Shown here piece by piece: positions 22,801 to 34,200 of a stretch of 64,000 nt of DNA. Source of the stretch: Candolleomyces eurysporus (lineage: Eukaryota > Basidiomycota > Agaricomycetes > Agaricales > Psathyrellaceae); contig JANBPK010000718.1 of assembly GCA_027579435.1 (NCBI GenBank), positions 32,231 to 96,230 of the forward strand. The letters run 5' to 3'. The notes under the pieces were generated by a model, which was given only the letters and a program-made list of their open reading frames with translations, was not told where the DNA came from and searched no databases. Position 1 is the first letter of the stretch, and each line of letters begins with the position of its first letter. The position numbers and the translations under genes are program-made.

Positions 22801-23931
22801 CAGGTTATGGGCTGGCAACTCAAGTTGAATATTTGCCAAGTGCCTGTGCCTTCTGAAACTCAGTACAAAGACCTTGAGGATTTGCTCAAAGAAGGCATAG
22901 AGGGCAAAGAGGGCAAAAAAAAACCTGATTACAACCCATATTTCTGAGGAACTTCAATATGCAGTATACCATTGGGCCAATCATCTTAGAAAACTAGAGG
23001 AAATAGACACACATCTTATCAGCCTGTTGGATGCGTTCTTAAAGAAACATCTAATGCATTGGCTTGAAGTGTTGGCATACATCAAACAGCTCGACATAGC
23101 ACACACTGTGCTAAAAGAGACATTGGGGATGCTGGTATGTCAAACTTGTTTGTTTATTCTTAAGCAATATTGACTAAAGTATTATTGTAGCACAAAAACC
23201 ATAAAAACTCAGAGTTGCAACAAATTCTGCAAGATAGCCAAAGGTTTCTACTACTGAATTCAAACATCATCAAAAGAGCACCTTTGCATCTATATTGGTC
23301 TTGCATACCTCTGGAACCAAAGGAAACAACTGTATATCAAATGTACCAAAGGCTAAATGATGGGCTATACATCAAAAACAAGGATACAGAATGGTCATTA
23401 GAGCCTACAATTTTGCAAAGCCATTCAAATAGTGCAAACAGTGTTGCCTTTTCACCAGATGGGCAAAGGCTGGCATCTGCATCAGGTGATCATACAGTGT
23501 GCCTGTGGGATAGCCAAGCAGGGGCCCTTCTTGCAACTCTTAAAGGCCATTCCAATTGGGTAAACAGTGTTGCCTTCTCACCTGATGGGCAAAGGCTGGC
23601 ATCTGCATCAAATGATAGGACAGTGTGCCTGTGGGACAGCCAAGCAGGAACCCTTCTTGCCACTCTTGAATGTCAACCCCTTTCCATGGGTTTTGCAGAC
23701 TCTTCAACATTCTATGCAAATATTACAAAAGATCACCCCCCTGTTTCTGGATTGGTCAGAGTCAAACTGACTGGCCAACCTTTGTCACCAACTGTGGTTC
23801 CAATTTGCTGGTTTCCTTCATCCTGGCAGGTTACCAGTGTGTCTTTTGACTCTACATGTTCATCTGCAGCCATTGGGTGCAAAAATGGCAGTGTCTATAG
23901 TCTTGACATTTCTCAAGCGCTTAAGAATTAA
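19850..23931 (+). CDS. NACHT/WD40 STAND (NLR-like) protein, frame broken at an A9 run
   Basis: A fungal NLR-like signalling ATPase; such proteins act in nonself recognition or regulated cell death in characterised fungi. Six exons are read: 19850-20926, 20979-21121, 21177-21312, 21371-21478, 21529-23134 and 23191-23931, about 1270 residues. Exon 1 (about 359 aa) is acidic and disordered. Helical exons follow (EEEVEILKKRCDLLRSSLV). The NACHT domain shows Walker A in LDGIAGVGKSTVAMTVAQR, Walker B in PLVLVFDALNEC, then NIKIFLTTRPEPG. Two near-identical WD40 repeats lie at about 23430-23680 (NSVAFSPDGQRLASAS, VCLWDSQAG), then a degenerate tail. In exon 5 nine A's (22915-22923) shift the frame to a stop at 22945; downstream sequence (EELQYAVYHWANHLRKLEE) is conserved in the other frame. 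This is either a sequencing indel or a true lesion. Confidence 0.85.
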
Positions 23932-25052
23932 GATAAATCCGCAATTTCTCAGATTTGGACCCTGAATGTGATTCTTGCTGTTACTTCTCTTGAGCTCTTG
24001 TATATATGTATAGTAACTCTTCTGTGTTCCCATACATTCAATGTTCTTCTTTTGTTCATGTTTATGATGAGCACTTATATCATGGATTCCACTGTATTTC
24101 AGGTCAGGCTGTAGGGTTTTGATATCATTACCTGGATGTATTTTCTGCCTAACAATGCTTGTTCTGCCAAAGGTTATAAGTATACTAGCAGGTTTGGCAA
24201 TTTTACATGCAGCTAATGAAATTGCCATTAGAGTCAGCATCAGCATTAACAGGGCTGAAGCCAAATGAAATATCCTGGCAAAAGTTGGAGGAGTTGGGGA
24301 TTGGCATTTAGCCTGGTGCATTAAGAGTCTCCTTCACAGTGCATTCAACAGCCAGACTCCGGAAAATGACAAAACTTTGATCTTGAGTTGCTCAGGTTCC
24401 ATATCCTGCCTCATCTTTCCCTATTGAAATCACATATTAACTATCTCCCCACCGGTGACTATCAACACAATGAGTTGTTGGATGCTAGAATCTTGTTTAT
24501 AGTAGAAAATCCCAGGCATCAACATCCATTGTTGGCACTGTTGTGTTTGTATGCTCATCCCGGTGTTTCTGGTGTCCAAAGTCTATATAATGCACTTGTC
24601 ATACACCAATGTCTATTCTACTCTAGAAAAAAGGAATCAAGTCTATAATACCAGATATGTCAGTTTTCGCGTCATGTTGTATTGCTCCCAGTCAGTCCAT
24701 CGTCGGTGGAGGTAGAGGAAGTGAAAAGAAGACTATTAGAGAAAGTATGTAGTACTCATCATAAACCTAAAGTAAAGTCTAGTGGTAGGCCAAGCAGTCC
24801 AAACAGAAGACAGAGGGAACAAGATACAGTAGCTACAGGTCTATGAATAGATCATCGAGATGAAACCAAGAATCCAATCGGTCACGCATAAGGATGAAGA
24901 GGTGTCACGAGTTTGTGACCAGGGCAGGGCACAGGTGCAATACAGCGCATCGAACAGGAGAACGAGGATGGTGTGAAGGGTACAACCAAGGAATATTTAG
25001 ATCAAACATGAACACGATTTTCGAGAGCGGTGTATACCGGTTGAACGCGCCC
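23932..25052. other. AT-rich gene-free region
   Basis: About 1.1 kb lies between the STAND stop codon (+) and the NDE1 stop codon (-). It stays AT-rich to about 24.7 kb, like the 3' half of the STAND gene, then returns to average composition. A minus-strand open frame of about 150 codons at 23860-24321 overlaps the WD40 tail and resembles nothing. It may be decayed sequence of the same origin as the STAND gene's 3' half. Confidence 0.45.
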
Positions 25053-27283
25053 TTACTCCCGGCTCACATCACTGAAAGAAACAAAGAAATTCAGAATCAC
25101 GGCATGAAAACAGCAGGGTAGCACAAAGACAACTCACCGGCCAAACAGCTTGACCTTCAACCAGTCAGTAGCAACAAGAGTCCTGTTCCTCAGCGAGAAC
25201 AAAGTGCTCAAGTAGGCACTACGCCAGAACAAGAATGTAGCGACGCCTCCGCTAGCAATGTTTCCGTTCATGAAGGGAAGGTCAGCGATAGCCTTCTCCG
25301 AACCGATGTATCTGCGAGACGGTTTATTGTTGTCAGCATACGAGATCACACACACACAGGAGAAGAAATGAATGGAACGTACGCCAAGGTACCCTGATGA
25401 GAGTAATGGAACGGCTTGGGTTGAATTTTCGAAATCTTGCTCCGAGTCACCGCGATCTCCTTCTGAACCCTTGCCTTCTCCTGATCCCCTTCCACATCCA
25501 AACTCTCCAGGTTCTTCAACTCCTTCTCCAACCTATCCTTCTTTGCCAGTTGGTGCAACACGCGCGCAAGGTAAGCTCCCTGTTGCGAAGCTACCTGAGC
25601 AGTGGGTGCGTACGACGTAGCGGTGCAATCGCCGATAGAGAAGATGTCTTCGGCGCCCTTCATACGAAGGCTGTCGTCCACGGTGATACCGCGTCGGTTG
25701 GTCTGGTCAGCAGGGAGCTTGGCCATCAGGTCCTGCGTGATCTTGCGGCCCTTATTGCCGGCAGCCCAGACGACCAAACCGCACGGGACCTCCTTGATAC
25801 TCTTGTCGGGCATCTGGAGTACGACACTGCGTTCCTTGACTTCCTTCACCATTGTCTTGGTCAGGATGTCAATCTTGCTCTCCTTGAAGGTGGATTCGGT
25901 GTAGGAGATAAGTTGTTTGCTGAACATGGGTAACACGGAGGGAAGAGCTTCGACGAGCGTGATCTTGACCTTGCCGGCAAGCTCAGGATACCAGGACTTG
26001 AGGTCGTCTTCGAGGAAGTTGTGCAATTCGCCACTGAGAAGGAAGGGGTTAATTTCTATGTAGAATTTCGGGATAGAAAGAGAATTCCTACCTTAACTCA
26101 ACGCCGGTAGGGCCACCGCCGACGACAACCATGTGAAGAAGGCGGTCAACTTCTTCAGGCAATTGACCGGGGAAGGCGGCAGTCTCAAGGCAATCCATAA
26201 ATCCACGTTGCATCTACGAGCAAAATCAGCTGCGGATAACTGGTCCCGTGTCGGTTGCACATACCCGCTCGGCGTCCTGGAGCTCCTTCATAAAGACAGC
26301 GTGTTCCTTGACACCGGGAATATTGAAGGTTTGGACTTCCGCGCCGACTGCATAGACCAGGTAGTCATACTTGATTGACGTCGAACTTGTGGCACCCTTG
26401 ATTTCGGAGTTGTCTATAGAGCGGATTATCAGTATTGCGAGAGCACTGAAGAGACAGAAGCGTACCAGTGAAAGTAACCGTCTTGTTTGTTGGCTGTAAT
26501 GTAGCAGAGCATCAGCACTGACATCATTCACAAGGAGTCGCTCAACGCTTACATCAACGTCGGTTGCCTCTGCCTCGATAACTGATACGTTGCGTGATTT
26601 GTGCCGTGTAATGTACCGTGTTGGCTGGATAATCGAGCGCGGGTTCAAAGTTCCGACAGCCACGCTGGGCAACAGTGGCGTGAACAGGAAATAATTCTTC
26701 GGGCTGATAACAACCTGTAGATAGGGTGAAAACGGGAGGATAACGATGATAAGCGAAGACGTACAACATTGTAATCTTTCGTGTCCAGCGTCGACAGAAG
26801 GCTAGTCGCTCCCCAACCGCTCCCCAAAACAACGACAGTTTTCTTTTCGGGGTCGAATGGCGCCTGTGCGCCCGGTGTCCGGTCGCGCTGGGTGAGGAAG
26901 TAGAATCCGGCGGCACCACCAAACATGGTGACCAGTGTGGCGCGTCCTAGGAACTGCAGGAAATTCCTCCATCGCGACTGAGTGAATGGTGGTGGTTTCG
27001 GGGTCGGTGTCTGCGCGCAGAATAATCTCAGCCTTCCGCCCGACTAAATCTTGGAAAAATAGCGTACTGCGCCCGATGACGTCGGTCCTGCGCTGCTGGA
27101 AGCCTGTACCGCGTAGGCTCTCCTCAACGGTAAAAGAGGTCTTTGGACATGAGAAGGTCGTAAGGCCAATCTAGACTGCGCCAGTCCCAAAGACCGGGCT
27201 ACGAAGACTGTGGGTAAAGTTGTGAGCTCTAGAACCAGAAGCAGGGCTACCCTGGACTGACCTCGACTCCGGGCTGACTGCAT
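25053..27283 (-). CDS. NDE1: alternative (type II) NADH:ubiquinone oxidoreductase, mitochondrial
   Basis: Single-subunit rotenone-insensitive NADH dehydrogenase of the inner mitochondrial membrane, passing electrons from NADH to ubiquinone without proton pumping. The N-terminus (MQSARSR, then after an intron LGLAQSRLALRPSHVQR) is Arg/Ser-rich like a presequence. A hydrophobic stretch follows (TLVTMFGGAAGFYFL). The first Rossmann motif is KKTVVVLGSGWGATSLLSTL (FAD) and the second is MVVVGGGPTGVELSGEL (NADH). The family segment SIGDCTATSYAPTAQVASQQG and C-terminal SLRNRTLVATDWLKVKLFGR are present. A last intron (donor at 25135) leads to a tiny exon encoding RDVSRE, a typical ending, with the stop at 25053. 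External or internal orientation cannot be proved from sequence alone. Several introns between 26.0 and 26.9 kb were recognised but not each fixed to the base. Confidence 0.92.
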
Positions 27284-27865
27284 CGTGGTAAGCAGATCGC
27301 AGGAAGCGCCCTAGACGACGGCGGCGACGACGAGGAAGAGAGAAGAAAGGAGGGAGAGAGCGGAAGGGAAGGGCGAAGGGGCTAAAATACAGGAAACCGG
27401 ACAGGGAGCGTTTGAAATCGTCGACGGCGATTTTTTCGAGCTCGTCATCGTTTCCGCTCCGATTCCCACGCTTCCCATCTCGGGCCCTCGACGCCGACCT
27501 TTCAAATCCGAAGGTGGCTGTGCTTTCCTATCTTTCCCCCGTTGCTCCCGTGTTCGAATCCTTGAGCCACATTCTGCTCGAACCTGGAGATGGCATGGAA
27601 ACTGAGGCCAGCGTGCTCAGCGCTCACACTCCTTGGACTGAACTCTAGTTCTAAAAATACAGTATCATGATTCAGGATCCCGGAGGAGACGGGAGCAAGA
27701 CGGAAGCTTGTCCTCTCAAACGGAAGAATCTTCACCAGCCGACGAGTAGGCGCTCAACAGCGCCTACAAAATTGTATTACCTGGCTCCTTCTCGTGATTC
27801 TGCCCGGCGTATGTCGGCGAATGCGCTCATTGATCACCAAGACTTGCAAACCGATCATGAGGTAT
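27284..27865. promoter_or_regulatory. NDE1 upstream region
   Basis: Non-coding region upstream of the NDE1 start codon (minus strand), ending where the duplicated oxidase block begins. Short open frames on both strands show no family resemblance. Confidence 0.4.
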
Positions 27866-28277
27866 GAGGTGAGCCCACTATTTCATAACGCAAATGCTTA
27901 TGAAACACATTTCATTCAGATGCCTCAAAGTTATCTTGGAGATTAAACTGCTATCTTGGAGGTTAAACTGCTATGTCGCATCTGGTACATATTATCCCCC
28001 GCCTTCGTCGGAGCGAGTAAGTTGCTCTCCCACTCTCTCCCGGAAAGTGGAAATTGACTCCATTTTACTGTCATTGTTCGCCTGTTCAGTTCCACACTAG
28101 GAGCATTGAAACAGAACCTTTCCAACAATCTCACAAGAAGTCAATGAAACGTCATTTCGAAGTGTCGAGTTTTCCCTCGAGGCGCAGTCGCTGGTCAAGT
28201 GATTCCCCAGCGTCCTTCGATTTCACCCAGTAAAAGCGACGAACACGCTTCCCATCGACCAGTGAAAAGGACTGAAA

Positions 28278-28284
28278 TATAAAG
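28278..28284 (+). promoter_or_regulatory. TATA box of oxidase copy 1
   Basis: TATAAAG lies 57 bases before the ATG at 28341, within promoter sequence shared with copy 2. The equivalent position in copy 2 reads CATAAAG. Confidence 0.55.
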
Positions 28285-28340
28285 ACAAGAATACACAATG
28301 AGTCGTTTTTGTGGAAAAAGCGCGGACAATAGCCCACACC

Positions 28341-30827
28341 ATGTACTTCAAGTTTCTCCTCCCCGTAGCTGTAGTCGTCGCTGGCTCTCGTTTATGCCAT
28401 GCAGCGCTATACCAGCAGCTCTCTGATCTTCCTGCCGACATCGACTTCGACTTCATCATAGCTGGAGGCGGAACGGCTGGCGCAGTCGTAGCCAACCGAC
28501 TTTCTGAAGTGTCTCGATTCCAGGTCCTCCTCATAGAGGCTGGCCCCTTGTACGTTCTTTCACCCTTACAACTCGCTCTTTTTACCGACAGACCATTGTC
28601 AGGGACCGTGATATTCTCAACATTGAAGTTCCTTTCTTCCAACCGCGTCTCCCAGGCGGCCCATATGACTGGAACTACACCACTGTGCCACAGCCTGGTT
28701 TGAATGGACGCACGGTTCCTTATGCCAGAGGTCGTGTCCTAGGAGGAAGTAGTTCGATCAGTGAGTAAATTTCAATGTAGTCACGATGGCCAGCTATGTT
28801 CAACGGCTTATTCTATGACCGGCTGATTAGATTTCATGTTCTATTCTCGCGGGTCTGCATCCGATTACGACAGATGGGCAAAAGTAACGGGAGACTCTGG
28901 GTGGTCGTGGAGACGTCTTCTCCCTTATTTCCTCAAGGTCAGCCCAAGTTTCAAATGAATTCCTTCCATCCGCCGACCCGTTTAACACCCCTTTCTTCTC
29001 TCATAGAATGAACGATGGGTTCCTCCGGCAGACGGCCACAACACCACCGGCCAGTTCGACCCGACCGTACACAGTCGCGACGGGAATACGCTGGTCTCCC
29101 TTCCATCCTATAACCAAACCGCCACGGATGGTCGAACTATCGAAGCCACTCAACAACTCGGACCAGACTTCAAGTTTAATCTGGATTTAAATAGTGGATA
29201 TCCACTTGGAGTTGGTGGGCATACATCTTTCAATTGGTCTTGCCGTTTTTCTATGTAAAGACGACTGACAGCTTTCTCTTTAGGTTGGAACCAATATACC
29301 GTCGGCAACGGTCAACGAAGCAGCTCCTCGTCCTCTTACTTATCCGACAAATCCATCAAACGAAGAAATCTACATGTTGTCCTCAACACCCACGTCACCC
29401 GCGTCCTTCCATCGAACAGCAGCAGTGCGCAGCGCCCTGTTTTCAGGACAATCGAAGTCGTTCCAGTAAACCCCAACGGTACGTTGCTCTAACTACCGGC
29501 CTACTTCTCGAGATATCAATCAACCCATTCATCACAGGCTCAAACCGAGTACAACTGAAAGCGAAGAAAGAAGTTATCCTCTCAGCCGGATCTATCGGTT
29601 CCTGCCACATCCTACTCAACTCAGGAATCGGAAACAGCACAGAACTGAGTGCGATTGGCATCAAGCCTCTCGTCAACCTACCCAGCGTCGGAAAGAACCT
29701 CACAGATCACCCTCTGGCGTCTGTTACGTGGAGAGTTAGCTCGAATGAGACATTCGATGTGTGAGTGTATTCCAATCGCTGACATTGATCCATTCCATCC
29801 ATCAATATTTCGACTGACTTTCGAATGTATGGTCGATTATCTAGGTTCAACAACAGTCCAGAACTTCAAGCTCAAGCTCTCGCACAGTGGCAACAGAACA
29901 AGACAGGTCCGCTGACGACTCCAGGAATCAACCAGGTTATATGGCTCAGGATCCCGAACGATTCCCCACTGTTGCAAACCTATCCCGACCCCGCGTCTGG
30001 TAGACAGTCGCCTCATATCGAGCTGGCGATGACCGTAAGTACTGTTTATCTGTCCTGCGTTTTTTTTTTGCTACTTGCTTTCTTTCGAGACCCTCATACT
30101 AATCACGAACCTGGACAGAACAGCGCAGGTTTTTCCGGTCTAGTTGGCCGCTTCGTCACGCTCGGAATGGCTATTCCCTCTCCTCTCTCCCGTACGCACC
30201 CCCTCTCTTCATAAATTCTTCGCGGCTCATCTCCCCCCTTGCCAGGCGGATCTCTAACACTCGCATCCTCCAACCCGCTCGCTCCACCGCTCATCAACCC
30301 CAACTTTTACTCCTCCCCATTCGATGCCGGCGCAATGCTCCAGGCCGTCCGATCCGCCCAAAGATTCTTCTCAGCTCCCGCATGGGAAGGCTACGTCCTC
30401 GACCACGCTTGGCCGTTCACCGAGGATATAATCACTCAAGAGGGTGAAGAAGGCGACGAAGCTGTCCTGGCTGTACTCAGAAACATCACGGGGNCTGCGT
30501 GGCATCCGATTGGGACTTTGGCGATGTCNGCGAAGGGCGCGGGATATGGAGTTGTAGACCCGGACTTGAGGGTGAAGGGTATCGTTGGGTTGAGAGTGGT
30601 TGATGCGAGCGTTATGGTGGGTTACTTTTNCCCCCTTTGTTTTTTTTTTTTTTCCTTTTCCTCTCCTCTTCTCCTCTATCCTCCTCTACGAGAAGAAACG
30701 ACAATTAGCTGACGGTTGATCATCGCTCTTTTATTAGCCTTATATTCCCGCCGCGCATACCCAAGCGCCCGTCTACGCGATTGCGGAGAGGGCCAGCGAC
30801 TTGATCAAGGCTACTTGGGACTCGTAG
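28341..30827 (+). CDS. aryl-alcohol oxidase-type GMC oxidoreductase, copy 1 (secreted)
   Basis: Secreted FAD flavoenzyme of the GMC family (CAZy AA3-like), expected to oxidise aromatic or polyunsaturated primary alcohols and release H2O2 for lignin-attacking peroxidases. A signal peptide begins [19 protein letters not shown]. The FAD-binding motif reads [20 protein letters not shown], then VLLIEAG. GMC signature 1 is [20 protein letters not shown], with an intron inside, and signature 2 is [17 protein letters not shown]. Catalytic-type histidines are in [10 protein letters not shown] and, after the last intron, [19 protein letters not shown]. About ten short introns. The start is the ATG opening the signal peptide; the stop TAG is at 30825-30827. 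Ns at 30494 and 30529 keep the frame. The nearest relative in the window is the tandem copy at 31752. Substrate preference is not readable from sequence. Confidence 0.9.
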
Positions 30828-31114
30828 AGGCTGTGTGCTTCTAATGACCAGAAGACAACTTTGCCATGGTCCAACGCTTCAATTGTTTATCCGTCTGCAC
30901 CCCTCATTACCGATCTAAGCTGGAGCTCGAGCGATCCCGGGAGGTGGACTCCGTGGTTCGGCTCTTTGGTCGCTGGCCTGACCTTGTACATTTGACGCTA
31001 TCTATTATGTCAGGTATACATATACACGACAATAAAATCCACAGATTTACTTAACAAGATTGCGTGTTTGATTTGACTACTTGCAATTTCTACCCACTAG
31101 CGCGTTAACAGTAC

Positions 31115-31294
31115 CAAGCCTCTACCCTATTACTCATATACTCCTCCCACTCCTCCTCGAAAGTCTCCCCTAACGCCCTATCCTTTGCACTCAACCCCAA
31201 ACACGTCCCTCGGACCGCAAACCCCTAGGTAGGGTGTTGCATGTAACGTCAGCAAAATCCTGAGGGTACCGCCGATGAGTGTGGTGTGGGCCAT
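31115..31294 (-). pseudogene. decayed 3' fragment of an isoprenylcysteine methyltransferase gene
   Basis: This stretch aligns by eye with 34675-34905, the C-terminal coding part of the intact ICMT gene. Shared segments include ATACTCCTCCCACTC and GAGGGTACCGCCGATGAGTG. It lacks at least two internal blocks present in the intact gene and has no upstream exons, so it cannot encode the enzyme. It marks the right end of duplication unit 1 and shows that the breakpoint fell inside the ICMT gene. Confidence 0.75.
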
Positions 31295-34200
31295 GAGGTG
31301 AGCTCGGTAAATATTTGTTAATTCATAGTGTGAACGCTTATGCAACATTTCATACAGATATCTCCAGATTTATCTTAAATTAAACTGCGTTACTTATGCA
31401 GCATCATGCCCCGCTTTCATCGGGGAACGCAGAGGTTCCTCTCCCATTTTCTCCCCAGAAATGTTGCCACTTTATTGACACTGTGCCTGATCAGTTCCAC
31501 ACTGGGAATATTAATACGAAACCTCCTGCAACAATCTCACAAGAAGCCAACGCAACGGCATTCCGAAGCGTCGAGTTTTCCCTAGGGGCGCCATCGCTGG
31601 TCAAGTGATTCCCCGGCGTCCGTCGACGGTGTCTTATACAACACAAGCGACGAACATGCTTCCCATCGAACAGCGAAAGGGACGGAAACATAAAGACAAG
31701 ACTACAGAATGATGCATTCTGGTAGCAAAAGCGCGGAAAATAACCCACATCATGCACTTCAAATTACCGTCTCTCCTCCCTGTCGCTGTCGTCGTTGCTG
31801 GCTCTCGTTTATGCTATGCGGCGCTATACCAACAACTCTCTGATCTCCCGGACATCGAATTCGACTTCATCGTAGCTGGAGGTGGAACGGCTGGCGCAGT
31901 CCTAGCCAACCGCCTCTCTGAAGTGTCTCGATTCCAAGTCCTGCTCATCGAGGCTGGTCCCTTGTACGTTCTTTCTCCCGTACAGCTCGCTCGTTTACTG
32001 ACAGACCATTCCAGGGACCGCGGTGTTCTCAACATTGAAGTACCTTACTTTGCATTACGTCTAATGGGCAGCCCATATGACTGGAACTACACCACTGTGC
32101 CACAACCTGGTTTGAATGGACGAACGCTTCCCTACCCTCGAGGTCGTGTTCTGGGAGGAAGTAGTTCTGTCAGTGAGTAAACCTCCATATCGACGTCGTT
32201 ACGACCGCCAGCTCTTAAACTAAGAGCGTAGATCTCATGTTCTATACTCGGGGATCTGCATCTGATTACGACAGATGGGCAGAAGTGACGGGAGACCCTG
32301 GGTGGTCGTGGAGACGTATTCTCCCTTATTTCTTCAAGGTCAATACAAGAATTGAATGAGCTCCTTTCGTCCGCCGGCCCATTTAACACCTTTTCCTCTC
32401 TTGTAGAACGAACGTTGGGTTGCCCCGGCAGATGGCCACAACACCACCGGCCAGTTCGACCCGACCGTACACGGTCGCGACGGGATGACGATGGTCTCCC
32501 TTCCATCCTACAACCAAACCGCCACGGACGGTCGAACTATCGAAGCCACTAAACAGCTCGGACAGGAATTCAAGTTTAATCTGGATATGAATAGTGGAAA
32601 TCCCCTTGGAGTTGGTGAGCATACCACTCTCTTCCACTTATACCTTGAACGTCATAGTTTCTCAAGGGAAAACGACTACTAACCTCCCCATGTTTGGATC
32701 TCTTTAGGTTGGAATCAATATACCATTGGCAACGGTCAACGAAGCAGTTCCTCATCCTCTTATCTATCCGACCGATACATAAAAAGAAGAAACTTGCATA
32801 TCGTCCTTAACACCCACGTCACCCGCGTCCTTCCAAGCATTAGGTCGAGCAATACACGCCCAGTTTTCAGGACGATAGAAGTCGTTTCAGTTAACAATAA
32901 AGGTACGCTGCTCTCACTTCTAGCTCTCTCCTCGGAAGTACTCAGCTTTTCACCACAGACTCTGATCGAGTGCAATTGAAAGCGAAGAAAGAAGTGATAC
33001 TTTCAGCCGGAACTATTGGTTCTTGTCACATCCTCCTCAACTCAGGAATCGGAAACAGCACAGAACTGAGTGCGCTCGGTATCAAGCCTCTGGTGAACCT
33101 ACCCAGCGTTGGGAAGAACCTCACAGATCACCCGTTGGCATCTGTTGCTTGGAGGGTTAGCTCGAATGAGACGTTCGACGTGTGAGTGCATTCCTCCGAC
33201 TGGCCTAGTAGTACATATTTTTTGCTGACATAAATCTCACANTTTTTTTGATATCTCAACTCGACCCTTTGGTGCATTGTCGATGATCTAGGCTCAACAA
33301 CAGTCCAGAACTTCAAGCTCAAGCTCTCGAGCAGTGGTTACAGAATAAGACGGGTCCGATGACAACTCCAGGAATCAACCAAGTTTTTTGGCTCCGAATC
33401 CCCAACGATTCTCCGCTGTGGAACGTCTATCCCGACCCGGCACCTGGTCGACGGTCCCCTCATATCGAGTTGGCGATGACAGTAAGTATCAATTCTGCCG
33501 CATTCTACCTACTATCTGATAACTTGTAAACGTGTTTCAGAACAGTGCAGGTTTCTCCGGTCTAGTTGGCCACTTCGTCACCGTAGGGATGGCTTTACCT
33601 TATCCTCTATCTCGTACGTTCCACCAATCTGGATCCTTCCTTCCACAGCCCTGACCTAATTACCTTCAATACCACGCCGGCTAATAGGTGGCTCTCTTAC
33701 ACTCACATCCTCCAACCCGCTCACCCCACCTCTCATCGACCCCAACTTCTCCTCCTCCCCATTCGACGTTCGTGCAATGCTCGTCGCCATCCGCAGCACC
33801 CAAAAATTTCTGTCGGCTCCAGCTTGGAAAGGTTATGTCCTCGAACACGCTTGGCCGTTTACCGAGGAAATAATCACTCAAGAGGGCGAAGAAGGCGACG
33901 AAGCTATCTTGGCGATACTCAGAAATGTTACATCGACTTCTCAGCATCCGGTCGGGACTCTGGCAATGTCGGCGAAGGATGCGGGATATGGTGTTGTGGA
34001 TCCGTATTTGAGGGTGAAAGGTGTGGTGGGGTTGAGAGTGGTTGATGCGAGTGTCATGGTGGGTTTACTTCTTCTCTCCTGCTCTCCTTCGCTATCTTCT
34101 CTCTATTTGCTATTTGCTTCGCCTTCCTACTTATCCGTCGATTTTCTTTTTCTTTCTTGATTCATTTTCGAGGGAATAGAGCTCAACTAACTAACAATCT

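Larger units (their letters stand above)
27866..31294. repeat. tandem duplication unit 1 (oxidase copy 1 plus ICMT remnant)
   Basis: This block of about 3.4 kb is repeated at about 31295-34905. Resemblance covers the promoter (for example 28085-28305 against 31495-31715), the whole oxidase gene, its 3' flank with a shared AATAAAA-containing segment, and a sequence matching the 3' end of the ICMT gene. Both units begin at a shared junction ATGAGGTGAGC. Unit 1 alone carries an extra tandem copy of a 20-bp motif (27932-27951 and 27952-27971). Confidence 0.8.

Noticed and set aside
23860..24321. Minus-strand open frame with a hydrophobic patch
   Set aside because: It overlaps the WD40 tail, lies in AT-rich DNA, and shows no family resemblance or splice context.
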